The notes under the pieces: model-generated | What the model was told of the DNA's origin: nothing | Database searches by the model: none | What the model saw: only the letters and a program-made list of their open reading frames with translations | From: Halorientalis pallida | GTDB taxonomy: Archaea > Halobacteriota > Halobacteria > Halobacteriales > Haloarculaceae | NCBI RefSeq assembly: GCF_004118325.1 | Contig: NZ_RDFA01000004.1 | Location: forward strand, 1 to 64,000 | Direction: 5' to 3' | Length of the DNA: 64,000 nt | In this document: piece by piece, positions 40,495 through 48,640 of the stretch | How positions within the stretch are numbered: position 1 is the stretch's first letter | Layout: the number at the start of each line of letters is the position of its first letter | Made by a program: the position numbers and the translations under genes

Positions 40495-41907
40495 ATGGCT
40501 ACACAGGAGTCCGACGCCGGCGATTCGTCCGTCGGTGGCGGGACCCGGACGTACGACATCGTGGTCGTGGGGGCGGGGACGTCAGGGTGTTACGCGGCCG
40601 CGGCCGCCGCACACGAGGGGCTCGACGTCGTCATCGTCGAGCGCAAGACCGCGGAGGAAGCCGGACACATCGCGTGCGGGGACGCCCTGAAGGGGGCCGA
40701 CCAGTTCCCCGACAGCATCCCGAAATCCCAGATCGCGCCGGCCTTTACGAACACCGTCGTCGATCACGGCCGCTTCGAGATTCCCTCCGAGGACGCCGTG
40801 CTGGACATCCCGGTGCCGGGCGAACTCGCCGTCATCGACCGCTGGGAGTACGGCCGCCTGTTGATCGAAGGTGCCGAGAAGGCGGGCGTCGAGTTCCACT
40901 ACGACACGGTCGTTCAGGACGTTCGACAGACCGAGGACGGGCGCGTCACCGGCGTCGACGCGATGCGACAGGGCGAGCCGGTCACCTACGAGGCGGACGT
41001 GACCATCGACGCCGCGGGCGCGCTGTCGATCCTGCAGGACAACGCCGACCTCTCGGACGCGACGTTCGACACGAACGTCCAGTACTCACAGTTCTCCTCG
41101 GGCTACCGGGAGGTCATCGAGGTCGACGAGCCCGTGGAGTGGTCGGACGCGCTCGTCTTCAAGCCGACCAAGCGTGCATCCGGCTACCTCTGGTACTTTC
41201 CGCGGACCGCGACGGAGATCAACGTCGGCCTGGGATTCCAGATGAACGAACAGCCGATGCAGCTGGTCGAGGACCTGAAAGAGGACGTTCGGAATCGACC
41301 GGAGTTCTCGAACGCCCGCGTGACGGACAAGCTCGGCGCGGCGCTGCCGACCCGCCGGCCCTACGACTCCGCGGTCGCGCCCGGCTTCCTCGCGGTCGGT
41401 GACGCCGCCGGCCACGTCAACCCGACGACCGGTGGCGGCATCGCCGGCGCGGCGTACGCCGGCCAGTACGCCGCTCAGGAAGCCATCGACGCCATCGGTG
41501 CCGGCGACCTCGGCGAGGGCGCACTCTGGGAGTACAACAGCCGCATCATGGACCACTTCGGCGGGCGCTACGCCGCGCTCGACGTGTACAACATCTTCAC
41601 GACCGCCTACGACCTTGACGACCTGATGGCACTGCTGGCGGCGATGCCGGGCGAACAGCTCGCCGAAGCCCTCTACGAGGGATCGACCGACATCAGCCTC
41701 CCGCTGAAGGTGAAGACGGCGATCAAGACCTTCGGCCACTGGAAGACGATCTACGATCTCTACCAGACGAAGAACCTCGCCGACCGCCTGCTCGACCACT
41801 ACGAGGGGTACCCCGAGTCGCCGGGCGGATTCGAGGCCTGGCGGGCCGACCGCGACGACCTGATGGACGACATATACGAAACGACCGGGGCCGATCCGAA
41901 GTACTGA
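40495..41907 (+). CDS. digeranylgeranylglycerophospholipid reductase (geranylgeranyl reductase)
   Basis: 470 residues from the ATG at 40495; the first 20 residues are acidic and disordered. FAD-binding VVVGAGTSGCYAAAAAAHEG and the later VGDAAGHVNPTTGGGIAGAA motif. The reductase saturates isoprenoid chains of archaeal lipids, with ferredoxin or another reductant. Middle segment: EYGRLLIEGAEKAGVEFHYD. The C-terminal 90 residues are a helical region (YDLDDLMALLAAMPGEQLAE). A [2Fe-2S] ferredoxin gene is divergent next to it, consistent with its electron donor. Several paralogues exist in haloarchaea, so the exact lipid step is uncertain. Confidence 0.85.
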   Translation: MATQESDAGDSSVGGGTRTYDIVVVGAGTSGCYAAAAAAHEGLDVVIVERKTAEEAGHIACGDALKGADQFPDSIPKSQIAPAFTNTVVDHGRFEIPSEDAVLDIPVPGELAVIDRWEYGRLLIEGAEKAGVEFHYDTVVQDVRQTEDGRVTGVDAMRQGEPVTYEADVTIDAAGALSILQDNADLSDATFDTNVQYSQFSSGYREVIEVDEPVEWSDALVFKPTKRASGYLWYFPRTATEINVGLGFQMNEQPMQLVEDLKEDVRNRPEFSNARVTDKLGAALPTRRPYDSAVAPGFLAVGDAAGHVNPTTGGGIAGAAYAGQYAAQEAIDAIGAGDLGEGALWEYNSRIMDHFGGRYAALDVYNIFTTAYDLDDLMALLAAMPGEQLAEALYEGSTDISLPLKVKTAIKTFGHWKTIYDLYQTKNLADRLLDHYEGYPESPGGFEAWRADRDDLMDDIYETTGADPKY

Positions 41908-41982
41908 ACCCCGCGAGAGCCGCTCTCGACCTCTTCTACTTAAACACCCGTCGATCAATCGCTCAAGATTTATCAGTCTAAA

Positions 41983-42061
41983 GTATAAACAAAAGGGACA
42001 CGACGGGGGCGGTATCGACGTGGGCACGTGGTGCCGTGTGGGTTCGACGGTTGGGTACCGT
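41983..42061 (+). promoter_or_regulatory. promoter and structured 5' leader of the pilin gene
   Basis: GTATAAAC at 41983-41990 predicts transcription from near 42013. The leader of about 65 nt before the ATG at 42079 contains GGCAC-GTG-GTGCC (42023-42035) and ACGGT-TGGGT-ACCGT (42047-42061). A G-rich stretch GGTGGGGG just before the start may serve as a ribosome site. Most genes here are leaderless, so a folded leader stands out. Confidence 0.5.
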
Positions 42062-42078
42062 CCCGGTGGGGGACAACG

Positions 42079-42621
42079 ATGAACGTTAGAAAGCTATGCA
42101 CAGACGACTCGGCAGTGTCACCGGTCATCGGCGTCGTGCTGATGGTCGCGATCACCGTGTTGCTGGCCGCGACGGCCGCAACCTTCTTCCTGGGTATCGG
42201 GCAGGAGAACACGAACACGAAGCCGAACGCGGCGATCGGCTTCAACTACGAGCAGGATACCAGCACGGTCAACGGTGACGAGTATCGCAACGACACCCTG
42301 AAGATCAGTCACAAGAGCGGCGAGACGATCAAGGCGAAGAACCTCGACGTGGTGGTTCAGAGCGCGAAGACCTACGAACTCAGCGGCGGTAGCGTGAGTT
42401 CCAGCGGTGTCGACGATCGGTTCCAGTGGGACGACTTCGACGCCAGCATCAACGACAACGACGAGGTCTCGGGCGGCGAGAGCGTGACGCTGAAGGCGAA
42501 GACCAAGCCGGTGGACGGGACGAACGTCGAGGCGCTCAACCTCGAAGGCGCGACCGTCAAGATCGTCTGGGACGATCCGGGTAGCAGCTCGACGTTCACG
42601 CTGAACACCTGGACGAACTGA
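42079..42621 (+). CDS. type IV pilin (archaeal Pilin_N type)
   Basis: 180 residues from the ATG at 42079. Class III signal peptide MNVRKLCTDDSAVSP followed by the hydrophobic helix VIGVVLMVAITVLLAATAAT. The signal is cut by prepilin peptidase just before the VSP.IG motif, and the helix assembles into the pilus. The rest is a Ser/Thr/Asn/Asp-rich beta domain (TLKISHKSGETIKAKNLDVV, GESVTLKAKTKPV). Lack of Cys and presence of N-X-S/T sites (NDT) suggest surface exposure. No secretion ATPase is nearby. A hairpin with a T7 run follows. Confidence 0.88.
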   Translation: MNVRKLCTDDSAVSPVIGVVLMVAITVLLAATAATFFLGIGQENTNTKPNAAIGFNYEQDTSTVNGDEYRNDTLKISHKSGETIKAKNLDVVVQSAKTYELSGGSVSSSGVDDRFQWDDFDASINDNDEVSGGESVTLKAKTKPVDGTNVEALNLEGATVKIVWDDPGSSSTFTLNTWTN

Positions 42622-42623
42622 CG

Positions 42624-42650
42624 CTGCGACGCAGAATTCTCCGTTTTTTT
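42624..42650 (+). terminator. hairpin-T7 terminator after the pilin gene
   Basis: CTGCG-A-CGCAG (42624-42634) lies 3 nt after the stop, and seven Ts follow at 42644-42650. The opposing M20 gene ends at 42656, so transcripts must end here on the plus strand. The T-run is the clearest intrinsic termination signal in the window. Confidence 0.7.
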
Positions 42651-42655
42651 CGCGC

Positions 42656-43936
42656 TCAGGGAGCCTCGCGTCCGAGGTGCGTGATGGTCTCGGAAAGTAC
42701 TGCCACACCGATCGGCAGGGAGTCCTCGTCCACGTCGAAGGTCGCGGTGTGGTGGCCGCCGGGGTGGTCGGTGCCCACACAGACGAACGCGGCCTTGCCG
42801 CCCCGGTCCTGGACGTGACGCATGAGGTAGGTAGCGTCCTCGCTCCCGCCCAGATCGTCGTGGCGCAGGACGGAGTCGACGCCCTCGGTTCGGCCGGCGA
42901 TAGCCTCGACCACGTCGACGAGTTCGGGGTCGTTCTCGGCGCTGGGGGCCTGGCCGCTGGTGCCGATCTCGACCTCGCAGTCGTGCATGACGGCGGCGCT
43001 GTCGAGCACGCGGTCGGCGCGCTCGCGCATGTACTCCATGAGGTCGGTGCTCTCGCCGCGGACCTCGCCCTCGATGTAGGCCTGTTCGGGGACGATGTTC
43101 GCGGCGGTCCCGCCGCCCACGTCGCCGGCGTTGACGCGGGTCGCGCCGTCCTCGTGGCGGGGGATCGCGTAGAGGTTCTGGACGGCTGTGGCCATCGCTT
43201 GCACGGCGTTGCAGCCCTCGGCCGGGTGGCCACCGGCGTGGGCGGGTTCCCCTTCGAACTCGGCGTGGAAGTGACTCACCGCGAGGAAGCCCCCGACGCC
43301 CGCGACGACCTCGCCGGTCGGGTGGTCGAGGCCGATGTGGAGGGCCAGCAGGTAGTCCACGTCGTCGAGGTGGCCGCTCTCGGCCATCGGGGCCGCACCG
43401 CCGACGACCTCCTCGGCTGGCTGGAAGAGAACCTTGAGCCGGCCGGCGAAATCCCGATCCGCGAGGGTTTCGAGGACGCCCAGGCCGATGGTCGCGTGGG
43501 CGTCGTGGCCACAGGCGTGCATCGCGCCGGTCTCGGAGCGAAAGCCCTCGGCAGCGGGGTGGTGGTCGGGATCCGCGGACTCGGCGCGGGGGAGGCCGTC
43601 GATGTCGACCCGGAGGGCGACGGTCGGGCCGTCGCGTTCGCCGTCGAGGGCCGCGATGGCGCCGGTGTTCCCACCCGCGAGGCGGTCGAGGAGGTCGGGA
43701 TCGACGCCGGTGTCGCGGGCGCGGTCGCGCCACACGGCGAGGTCGGCGTCGTCGGGCAGGCCCATCCGGGCGTCGGCGTCGAGTACGTCGGGGCCGACGA
43801 GCAGTTCGTCGACGTCGATCCGTTCGAGTTCGTCGACGACGCGGGCGGTGGTTCGGAACTCCCGCCAGGCGGGTTCGGGGTGGCGGTGGAACGCGCGGCG
43901 GAGCGAGACGAGGCGGTCGCGGTCGAGGTGGTTCAT
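42656..43936 (-). CDS. M20-family amidohydrolase / metallopeptidase
   Basis: 426 residues from the ATG at 43936 (MNHLDRDRLVSLRRAFHRHP). Metal-binding MHACGHDAHATIGLG, then VLFQPAEEVVGGAAPMAESG and the lid domain with EGEPAHAGGHPAEGCNAVQA. Family members hydrolyse N-acyl amino acids such as hippurate, N-acetyl-diaminopimelate or indole-3-acetyl amino acids. Length is usual. The gene is convergent with the pilin gene and only 42 nt before the uS10-like gene on the same strand. Confidence 0.9.
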   Translation of the reverse strand: MNHLDRDRLVSLRRAFHRHPEPAWREFRTTARVVDELERIDVDELLVGPDVLDADARMGLPDDADLAVWRDRARDTGVDPDLLDRLAGGNTGAIAALDGERDGPTVALRVDIDGLPRAESADPDHHPAAEGFRSETGAMHACGHDAHATIGLGVLETLADRDFAGRLKVLFQPAEEVVGGAAPMAESGHLDDVDYLLALHIGLDHPTGEVVAGVGGFLAVSHFHAEFEGEPAHAGGHPAEGCNAVQAMATAVQNLYAIPRHEDGATRVNAGDVGGGTAANIVPEQAYIEGEVRGESTDLMEYMRERADRVLDSAAVMHDCEVEIGTSGQAPSAENDPELVDVVEAIAGRTEGVDSVLRHDDLGGSEDATYLMRHVQDRGGKAAFVCVGTDHPGGHHTATFDVDEDSLPIGVAVLSETITHLGREAP

Positions 43937-43978
43937 ACCGCCCAGGAGCACCGCGAGGGACTTAACGGGTCTCCAAAA

Positions 43979-44302
43979 TCAGTTCATCTGACGGCGCTGT
44001 TCGATCTCGGCGGAGACGTGGACGCCGTCGGGGAAGTCGCGTTCGGCGACCGAGCGGGCGAACTCGTCGTGGCCGACGATCTCGATGGTCCGGGTGTAGA
44101 CGGTGTAGGTCCAGGGCTGGAAGCGGTCGCCGTCGTCGACGAGGCGTTTGCACTGGGGGACGCGCAGCTCGTCCGGCGGGTGGGGATGGGGCCCCTTCAG
44201 TTCGACGCCCTTGCGCGCGGCGGTCTCCTTGATCGTGGTGACCACGTCCTCGAGGCGGTGGCGATCGCCGCTTTCGAGCGTGAGCTTCGTGACGAACGGC
44301 AT
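43979..44302 (-). CDS. uS10-like ribosomal protein paralogue
   Basis: 107 residues from the ATG at 44302. The uS10 fold is visible in FVTKLTLESGDRHRLEDVVT, then KGPHPHPPDELRVPQCKRLV (the canonical GP.P.P motif) and YTVYTRTIEIVGHDEFARSV. It differs from canonical archaeal uS10 in having Cys in PQCK and an added DDGDRFQPW loop. Canonical rpsJ lies in the translation-factor cluster, which is absent here. The role may be ribosomal under special conditions or nucleic-acid binding; it is not known. TATA box AAAAAC lies 25-30 nt upstream. Confidence 0.75.
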   Translation of the reverse strand: MPFVTKLTLESGDRHRLEDVVTTIKETAARKGVELKGPHPHPPDELRVPQCKRLVDDGDRFQPWTYTVYTRTIEIVGHDEFARSVAERDFPDGVHVSAEIEQRRQMN

Positions 44303-44424
44303 GTGTCGGGTCGAGAACGGCGACGGCCAAAAACCCATCTCTCCGCGGCCGTCCGCGACGACCCCGAACCGGAACCGTGATCTCTCCGATATTCTCTTAA
44401 GTACTGGTTGAATAACGTAGGTCA

Positions 44425-44850
44425 ATGATAGAGGCCACGAGCGCGGGAGCCATCCTCTTTCGCGATACGCGTGGCCGCAGGGAGTACCTCCTGCTCAAGA
44501 GCCGCCCCGGCGACTGGGAATTTCCCAAGGGCGGGGTCGAGGGCGAGGAGGAGCTCCAGCAGACTGCGATACGCGAAGTGAAAGAGGAGGCCGGAATCGG
44601 CGACTTCCGGCTCATCGACGGCTTCCGGGAGGATTACGACTACGTGTTCGAGGCGAACGGCAAGACGATCCACAAGACCGTCCACCTGTTCATCGCGAAG
44701 TCGTTCGAGGCGAGCGCCGAACTGTCGAACGAACATCGCGACATGCAGTGGCGCGACTACGAACAGGCGTTCAACACCGTCACACAGGACGGCCCCCGCG
44801 AGATACTGGAACAGGCCCACGAGTTTCTGAACGAGGAAACCGAGTTCTGA
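44425..44850 (+). CDS. NUDIX hydrolase, Ap4A-type
   Basis: 141 residues. NUDIX box KGGVEGEEELQQTAIREVKE followed by EAGIG gives the full REXXEE signature. The KSRPGDWEFPKGGV lead-in and the C-terminal QAFNTVTQDGPREILEQAHE resemble bis(5'-nucleosyl)-tetraphosphatases (Ap4A hydrolases). CTTAAGTAC centred at about 44398 is 27 nt from the ATG, leaderless. The gene is divergent from the uS10-like gene. Confidence 0.87.
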   Translation: MIEATSAGAILFRDTRGRREYLLLKSRPGDWEFPKGGVEGEEELQQTAIREVKEEAGIGDFRLIDGFREDYDYVFEANGKTIHKTVHLFIAKSFEASAELSNEHRDMQWRDYEQAFNTVTQDGPREILEQAHEFLNEETEF

Positions 44851-44916
44851 ACCCGACGGGCCACGGAAGACAGATGGGGCGACAACGGTTTGAGCCACGG
44901 GTCCACAGAGAGGCGT

Positions 44917-45981
44917 GTGTCGAGCGAACCCGAGTTCGTCTTCGAGTTACGGGTCTGCCAGTGGGCCGAGCGCAACTGGCCGCCCGGCGGCGACCGCGAC
45001 CGCGACACCGCCGTTCTCGTCGCGCGACAACTGGGAACGAAGTACCGGCGGTGGGACACCATCGTCGTCGAGGCCGACCGGGAAGCCCTCCGCGAGCGGG
45101 CCGCCTTCGGTGCCGAGAGTCTGAACTCGGACCTGCTGGGCGTCGTCCGTCACGCCCCCGCCGAGTGGGCCTGGTACCGGGACGCCCTCCCGGAGCCGGG
45201 CTATCCCTGGAAGTACGTCCGCGAGGCGGTCCACGAGGCCGCCGACAGGGACCTGGTCGAACGGCGACGGGGCCAGCGGGGGCGCATCGAGTTGCGACGC
45301 CACCGGCCCTACCCCGAGTGGGTCGAGCGGATCGTCGCCGTCGAGAACAAGCCGGACCTCGATCGGTCCGCGGCCCGCGACCTCGCCCCGCAGATCGAAC
45401 GGGACGTGGCGCTGGGACTGGCCGACGAGGTGTGGGTCGCGACGGCGCGGGCGGGCGGTACCGTCGAGCCCGCCCTCCTGGAAGACGTGCCCGTCGAGGC
45501 GGGTATCCTGACTGTCGATCCGACGGCCAGCGCGCCGGCAGGTGAGACGGCGGTCGAGGTCGCCTGGAACCCCCGAACGCTCGCGCCCGGCGAACCGGGG
45601 ACCCGGATCACGGAGCGACCGACGGGGAGCGGTCGGGACGCCTCCGCGGCACGTTTCGAGTACGCCGACCCGGGGTGGAAGGCCGACAAGCGCCGCGAGA
45701 TCGCCGAGCGAGCCTACGGTCGGGGGTGGCGGGCCTACGCGGACACGATGCGGCCGGACTGCCGACACTTCCAGCTGCGGACCGCGACCGGCGACACACT
45801 CCCGTGGTGTGACGCCAAAGACTGCCACCAGACCGCCGGCGAGTGTGCCGGGAGTTGTCCGGACTACTCACCGGAGCCGCCGGCCTGGCGACAGCGTGAG
45901 TGGCCGATCGACGGCGGCCCTGGGAAGGCGATCAAGCGCCTGCTCGACGCCCAGCGTCGGCGTCGGCGGCCGGGACTGTAG
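44917..45981 (+). CDS. DUF5787-like protein with PD-(D/E)XK-like core and cysteine cluster
   Basis: 354 residues from GTG 44917; a TTG at 44890 would add nine. A strand WDTIVVEAD (Asp47) and later VERIVAVENKPDLDRSAARD (Glu143, Lys145) followed by QIERDVALGLADEVWVATA match the order of PD-(D/E)XK nucleases. There is one Cys near the N-terminus (Cys14, LRVCQWAERN) and a C-terminal cluster CRHF..CDAKDCHQTAGECAGSC. One N-terminal plus several C-terminal Cys is the Fe-S layout of Cas4/AddB-type nucleases. The function is inferred. I associate the family with DUF5787. Confidence 0.65.
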   Translation: MSSEPEFVFELRVCQWAERNWPPGGDRDRDTAVLVARQLGTKYRRWDTIVVEADREALRERAAFGAESLNSDLLGVVRHAPAEWAWYRDALPEPGYPWKYVREAVHEAADRDLVERRRGQRGRIELRRHRPYPEWVERIVAVENKPDLDRSAARDLAPQIERDVALGLADEVWVATARAGGTVEPALLEDVPVEAGILTVDPTASAPAGETAVEVAWNPRTLAPGEPGTRITERPTGSGRDASAARFEYADPGWKADKRREIAERAYGRGWRAYADTMRPDCRHFQLRTATGDTLPWCDAKDCHQTAGECAGSCPDYSPEPPAWRQREWPIDGGPGKAIKRLLDAQRRRRRPGL

Positions 45982-46089
45982 CGCGGTCGAACACGACAGC
46001 GATCCGTCGCGTGCGGGACTTTATCACACTGGCCGGCGTATCGGGCGCATCTCGCTCGTCGGCGCGGGCCGGCGAGACGGGTGCCGATC

Positions 46090-46215
46090 ATGAAAATCGA
46101 ATGCGAGAACTGTGGCCGGAAGGTGACAGTCGGTCGAGAGGGACAGGAGTCACGCGCGCCGATGCGGTACTGCCGCCGGTGCGGGGACGAACTACCGCCG
46201 CGGGACGAGTGGTGA
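46090..46215 (+). CDS. 41-residue zinc-ribbon protein
   Basis: 41 residues. It starts MKIECENCGRKVTVGREGQE and the second Cys pair lies in YCRRCGDE: two CXXC knuckles separated by 19 residues, a small zinc ribbon. The remainder is short and charged. Such one-domain micro-proteins are common in haloarchaea and may bind RNA, DNA or proteins. GTG 46081 upstream in frame would add three residues. It follows the DUF5787-like gene by 108 nt on the same strand. Confidence 0.72.
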   Translation: MKIECENCGRKVTVGREGQESRAPMRYCRRCGDELPPRDEW

Positions 46216-46257
46216 GAAGCGGGTCGCGGGACGCGGCGAGAGCTGCTGCGTCGGCGA

Positions 46258-46734
46258 TCAGTCGAGTTCTTCGACGGTGAACTCCTCGCGAGCCATCGCC
46301 AGTCGAAAGGTGGGGACCGTCCGCTGGATTCGCTCGGCGATACCCTTGTCCGAGAGACTCCGGAGGGCGGAGCGTACGTCGTCGACCTCGGGGTCGTGGC
46401 CGGCGTCACGGAGGTCGTGGAGGACCGAGACGACGCTCTGTGACCGGTCCTCGGGACCCGCCAGTACGTCGATCACGGCGGCCTGCAACGGCGGGACGCG
46501 GAGGATCCGTTCGCCCTCGGGATCGTCGGCTCCCACGAGCGCAGCAGCGTCCTCGGTGGCACAGATCAGGCTGTTCTCGTCGCGGTAGTAGTACTCTTTC
46601 AGTTCCGATTCGAGATACTGGTGGACCTCGCTACCGCTCTCCAGGTCCCACCGGTCCTGGAGTTCGGCGTTTTTCGTCGGCTGGAGCGCGACGACCTCCG
46701 CGAGTCGCTCGCGGGCCTCCTCCGAAAGCGTCAT
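46258..46734 (-). CDS. DUF5797-like winged-helix protein
   Basis: 158 residues. N-terminus MTLSEEARERLAEVVALQPT, then a winged-helix-like part (ELQDRWDLESGSEVHQYLES, YYYRDENSLICATEDAAALV) and a second DNA-binding-like unit (DVRSALRSLSDKGIAERIQR). Probably a transcriptional regulator of two wHTH modules; target unknown. TATA-like CAAAATACG lies about 27 nt before the ATG. The gene is divergent from enoyl-CoA hydratase. I associate it with DUF5797. Confidence 0.68.
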   Translation of the reverse strand: MTLSEEARERLAEVVALQPTKNAELQDRWDLESGSEVHQYLESELKEYYYRDENSLICATEDAAALVGADDPEGERILRVPPLQAAVIDVLAGPEDRSQSVVSVLHDLRDAGHDPEVDDVRSALRSLSDKGIAERIQRTVPTFRLAMAREEFTVEELD

Positions 46735-46826
46735 CGACCGACGCTACACCGAGCACGTATTTTGATGTTCTGCATCGGGCCGGACGCGGGGCCAGCGCTT
46801 ATTTCCACGCCCGCCGGAGAGGGGCT

Positions 46827-47600
46827 ATGGACTGGGACACAGTCACCCTCGACCACGAGGACGGCATCACGACCCTCACCGTCGACCGCCCCGACCGCCT
46901 GAACGCGCTCAACGTCGAGACCCTGGACGCGATGGACGAAGCCCTCGACGAAGCCGAGGCCCTCGACACGCGCGTCCTCGTCGTCACGGGCGCGGGCGAG
47001 GACGCCTTCGTCGCCGGCGCGGACATCGCCTACATGAAAGACATGGGCGTCGAGGCGGCACAGGACTACGCCGAGACGGGCCACGACGTCATCAATCGGG
47101 TGGACACCTTCCCCGCGCCGGTGATCGCGGCGGTCAACGGCTACGCGTTCGGCGGCGGCTGTGAACTCGCGCTGGCGGCCGACATGCGCGTCGCCAGCGA
47201 GCGCGCGGTACTGGGTCAGACAGAGATCGACCTGGGGATCGTCCCGGGCTGGGGCGGGACCCAGCGACTCGCCCGACTCGTCGGCGACGAGAACGCCCGC
47301 CGGCTCGTCTTCTTCGGCGAGCGCGTCGACGCCGAGGACGCCGACCGCCTCGGACTCGTCGGCGACGTGGTCGCCCACGATCAGCTGGACTCGTTCGTCC
47401 ACGACATGGCCGAGGACCTCGCGGAAAAGCCCGCCTTCGCGCTCCGGACCGCCAAGGAAGCGCTCAACCAGGTCCACCGGATGCACCTGGACGCCGGCCT
47501 CCAGTACGAACAGCGCGTCTGGAGCGGCCTCTTCGGCCACCCCGACCAGCGAGAGGGCATGGCGGCGTTCGTCGAGGATCGCGAACCCGAATTTCAGTAG
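46827..47600 (+). CDS. enoyl-CoA hydratase/isomerase (crotonase family)
   Basis: 257 residues from the ATG at 46827. Crotonase fold with oxyanion hole residues in AFVAGADIAYMKDMG and NGYAFGGGCELALAADMRVA, and the catalytic Glu region TEIDLGIVPGWGGTQRLARL. Both active-site glutamates are present (in GGCELAL and QTEIDLGI), so hydratase activity is expected. It converts trans-2-enoyl-CoA to 3-hydroxyacyl-CoA. GCTTATTTCC at about 46797 is 27 nt upstream, leaderless. No thiolase or dehydrogenase is adjacent. Confidence 0.9.
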   Translation: MDWDTVTLDHEDGITTLTVDRPDRLNALNVETLDAMDEALDEAEALDTRVLVVTGAGEDAFVAGADIAYMKDMGVEAAQDYAETGHDVINRVDTFPAPVIAAVNGYAFGGGCELALAADMRVASERAVLGQTEIDLGIVPGWGGTQRLARLVGDENARRLVFFGERVDAEDADRLGLVGDVVAHDQLDSFVHDMAEDLAEKPAFALRTAKEALNQVHRMHLDAGLQYEQRVWSGLFGHPDQREGMAAFVEDREPEFQ

Positions 47601-47687
47601 CGATAGCAGGAATCGCCTTCCGAGAGCGCCTGCACAGCCATTCGCCTCGTAGAACGCGAAATTAAGGGCTCCCGTCGGCCACAGAAA

Positions 47688-47697
47688 TTATATATGA
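47688..47697 (+). promoter_or_regulatory. TATA box of the REC*-GAF / DUF7504 operon
   Basis: TTATATATGA, the strongest TATA sequence in this part of the window. It predicts transcription from near 47720 and a leader of about 25 nt before the ATG at 47744. A rare CTAG (47727-47730) lies in that leader. Confidence 0.6.
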
Positions 47698-47743
47698 TAA
47701 TTGGACGGCGAGGTACTTACGACACCGAGTACACTAGAGTATC

Positions 47744-48640
47744 ATGAGTCAAAGAACAGTCCTCTGTGTCGATACGGCGCCGGACGTAGAGACTATTTCT
47801 ACGGCGGTGTCTACAGAGGAGAGTCTGACGCCGGTCGAAGCGACGAGCGTAACGGAGGCGACGGAGTTCGTCGAGTCGGAGGCGGTCGATTGCGTCGTGA
47901 CGGAGTACGACCTCGAAGACGGGAGCGGGCTGGAGATCGTCGGTGCGCTGCGCGAGGAACAGCCACAGACGCCGGTCGTGCTGTTCACCGGGACCAGACC
48001 GGGCGAGATCGACACGGCGTCGTTCGAGGAGATGGTCGTCGAGTACCTGAACCGCGACCTGCCGGACGCGGCCGACCGGCTCGGGTTCGTCGTCGACGAC
48101 GTAATCACCCACAGCGCACAGGTGGGCTTTCTCGCCCCGGACGACGAGGGGTCACGTCTGGAGGCGCTGTCGGAGTACGACGTGGACGGAATGCCTATCG
48201 AGGAGAGTTTCTCGCGGCTCACCGATCTGATCGCGAGTCACTTCGACGCGGCCGTCGCCTTCATCGGCCTCATCGAAGAGGAGAAAGAGGACTTCCTCGC
48301 GTGTACTGGCGCCGACTGGGACTCGCTGACGCGGGAAGACACGATCTGCACACACAGTATGCTGCAAGAGGACGTGATGGTAGTCGAAGATATCAACGAA
48401 GACAAACGGTTCGCGAACAACGACAAGCTACAGAATCTCGGCATCGTCTCCTATGCTGGCGCGAACATGACGACCGACGACGGACAGATCATCGGGCAGG
48501 TGTGCCTCATCGATCACGAACCACGGCACTACGACGAGGCACAGAAGCAGGACCTGCAGGACTTCGCCGATACGGCCATGGAGATTCTCGATCTCAGACA
48601 GCAGTTGCTCGACGCGCGGACGGTGGAGGTCGACACATGA
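47744..48640 (+). CDS. pseudo-receiver / GAF sensory protein
   Basis: 298 residues. Residues 4-120 are receiver-like, but Asp at the phospho-acceptor position is Glu54 (CVVTEYDLEDG) and the switch Lys is missing. Residues of about 150-290 are a GAF domain (FSRLTDLIASHFDAAVAFIG, ACTGADWDSLTREDTICTHS, YAGANMTTDDGQIIGQVCLI). There is no output domain. The stop overlaps the ATG of a DUF7504 gene (ATGA), so the two are co-translated and probably work as a pair. Confidence 0.8.
   Translation: MSQRTVLCVDTAPDVETISTAVSTEESLTPVEATSVTEATEFVESEAVDCVVTEYDLEDGSGLEIVGALREEQPQTPVVLFTGTRPGEIDTASFEEMVVEYLNRDLPDAADRLGFVVDDVITHSAQVGFLAPDDEGSRLEALSEYDVDGMPIEESFSRLTDLIASHFDAAVAFIGLIEEEKEDFLACTGADWDSLTREDTICTHSMLQEDVMVVEDINEDKRFANNDKLQNLGIVSYAGANMTTDDGQIIGQVCLIDHEPRHYDEAQKQDLQDFADTAMEILDLRQQLLDARTVEVDT

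Noticed and set aside
46194-46245. Direct repeat CGCGGGACG near the zinc-ribbon stop
   Set aside because: Two short copies only, one partly coding; not distinguishable from GC-rich background.
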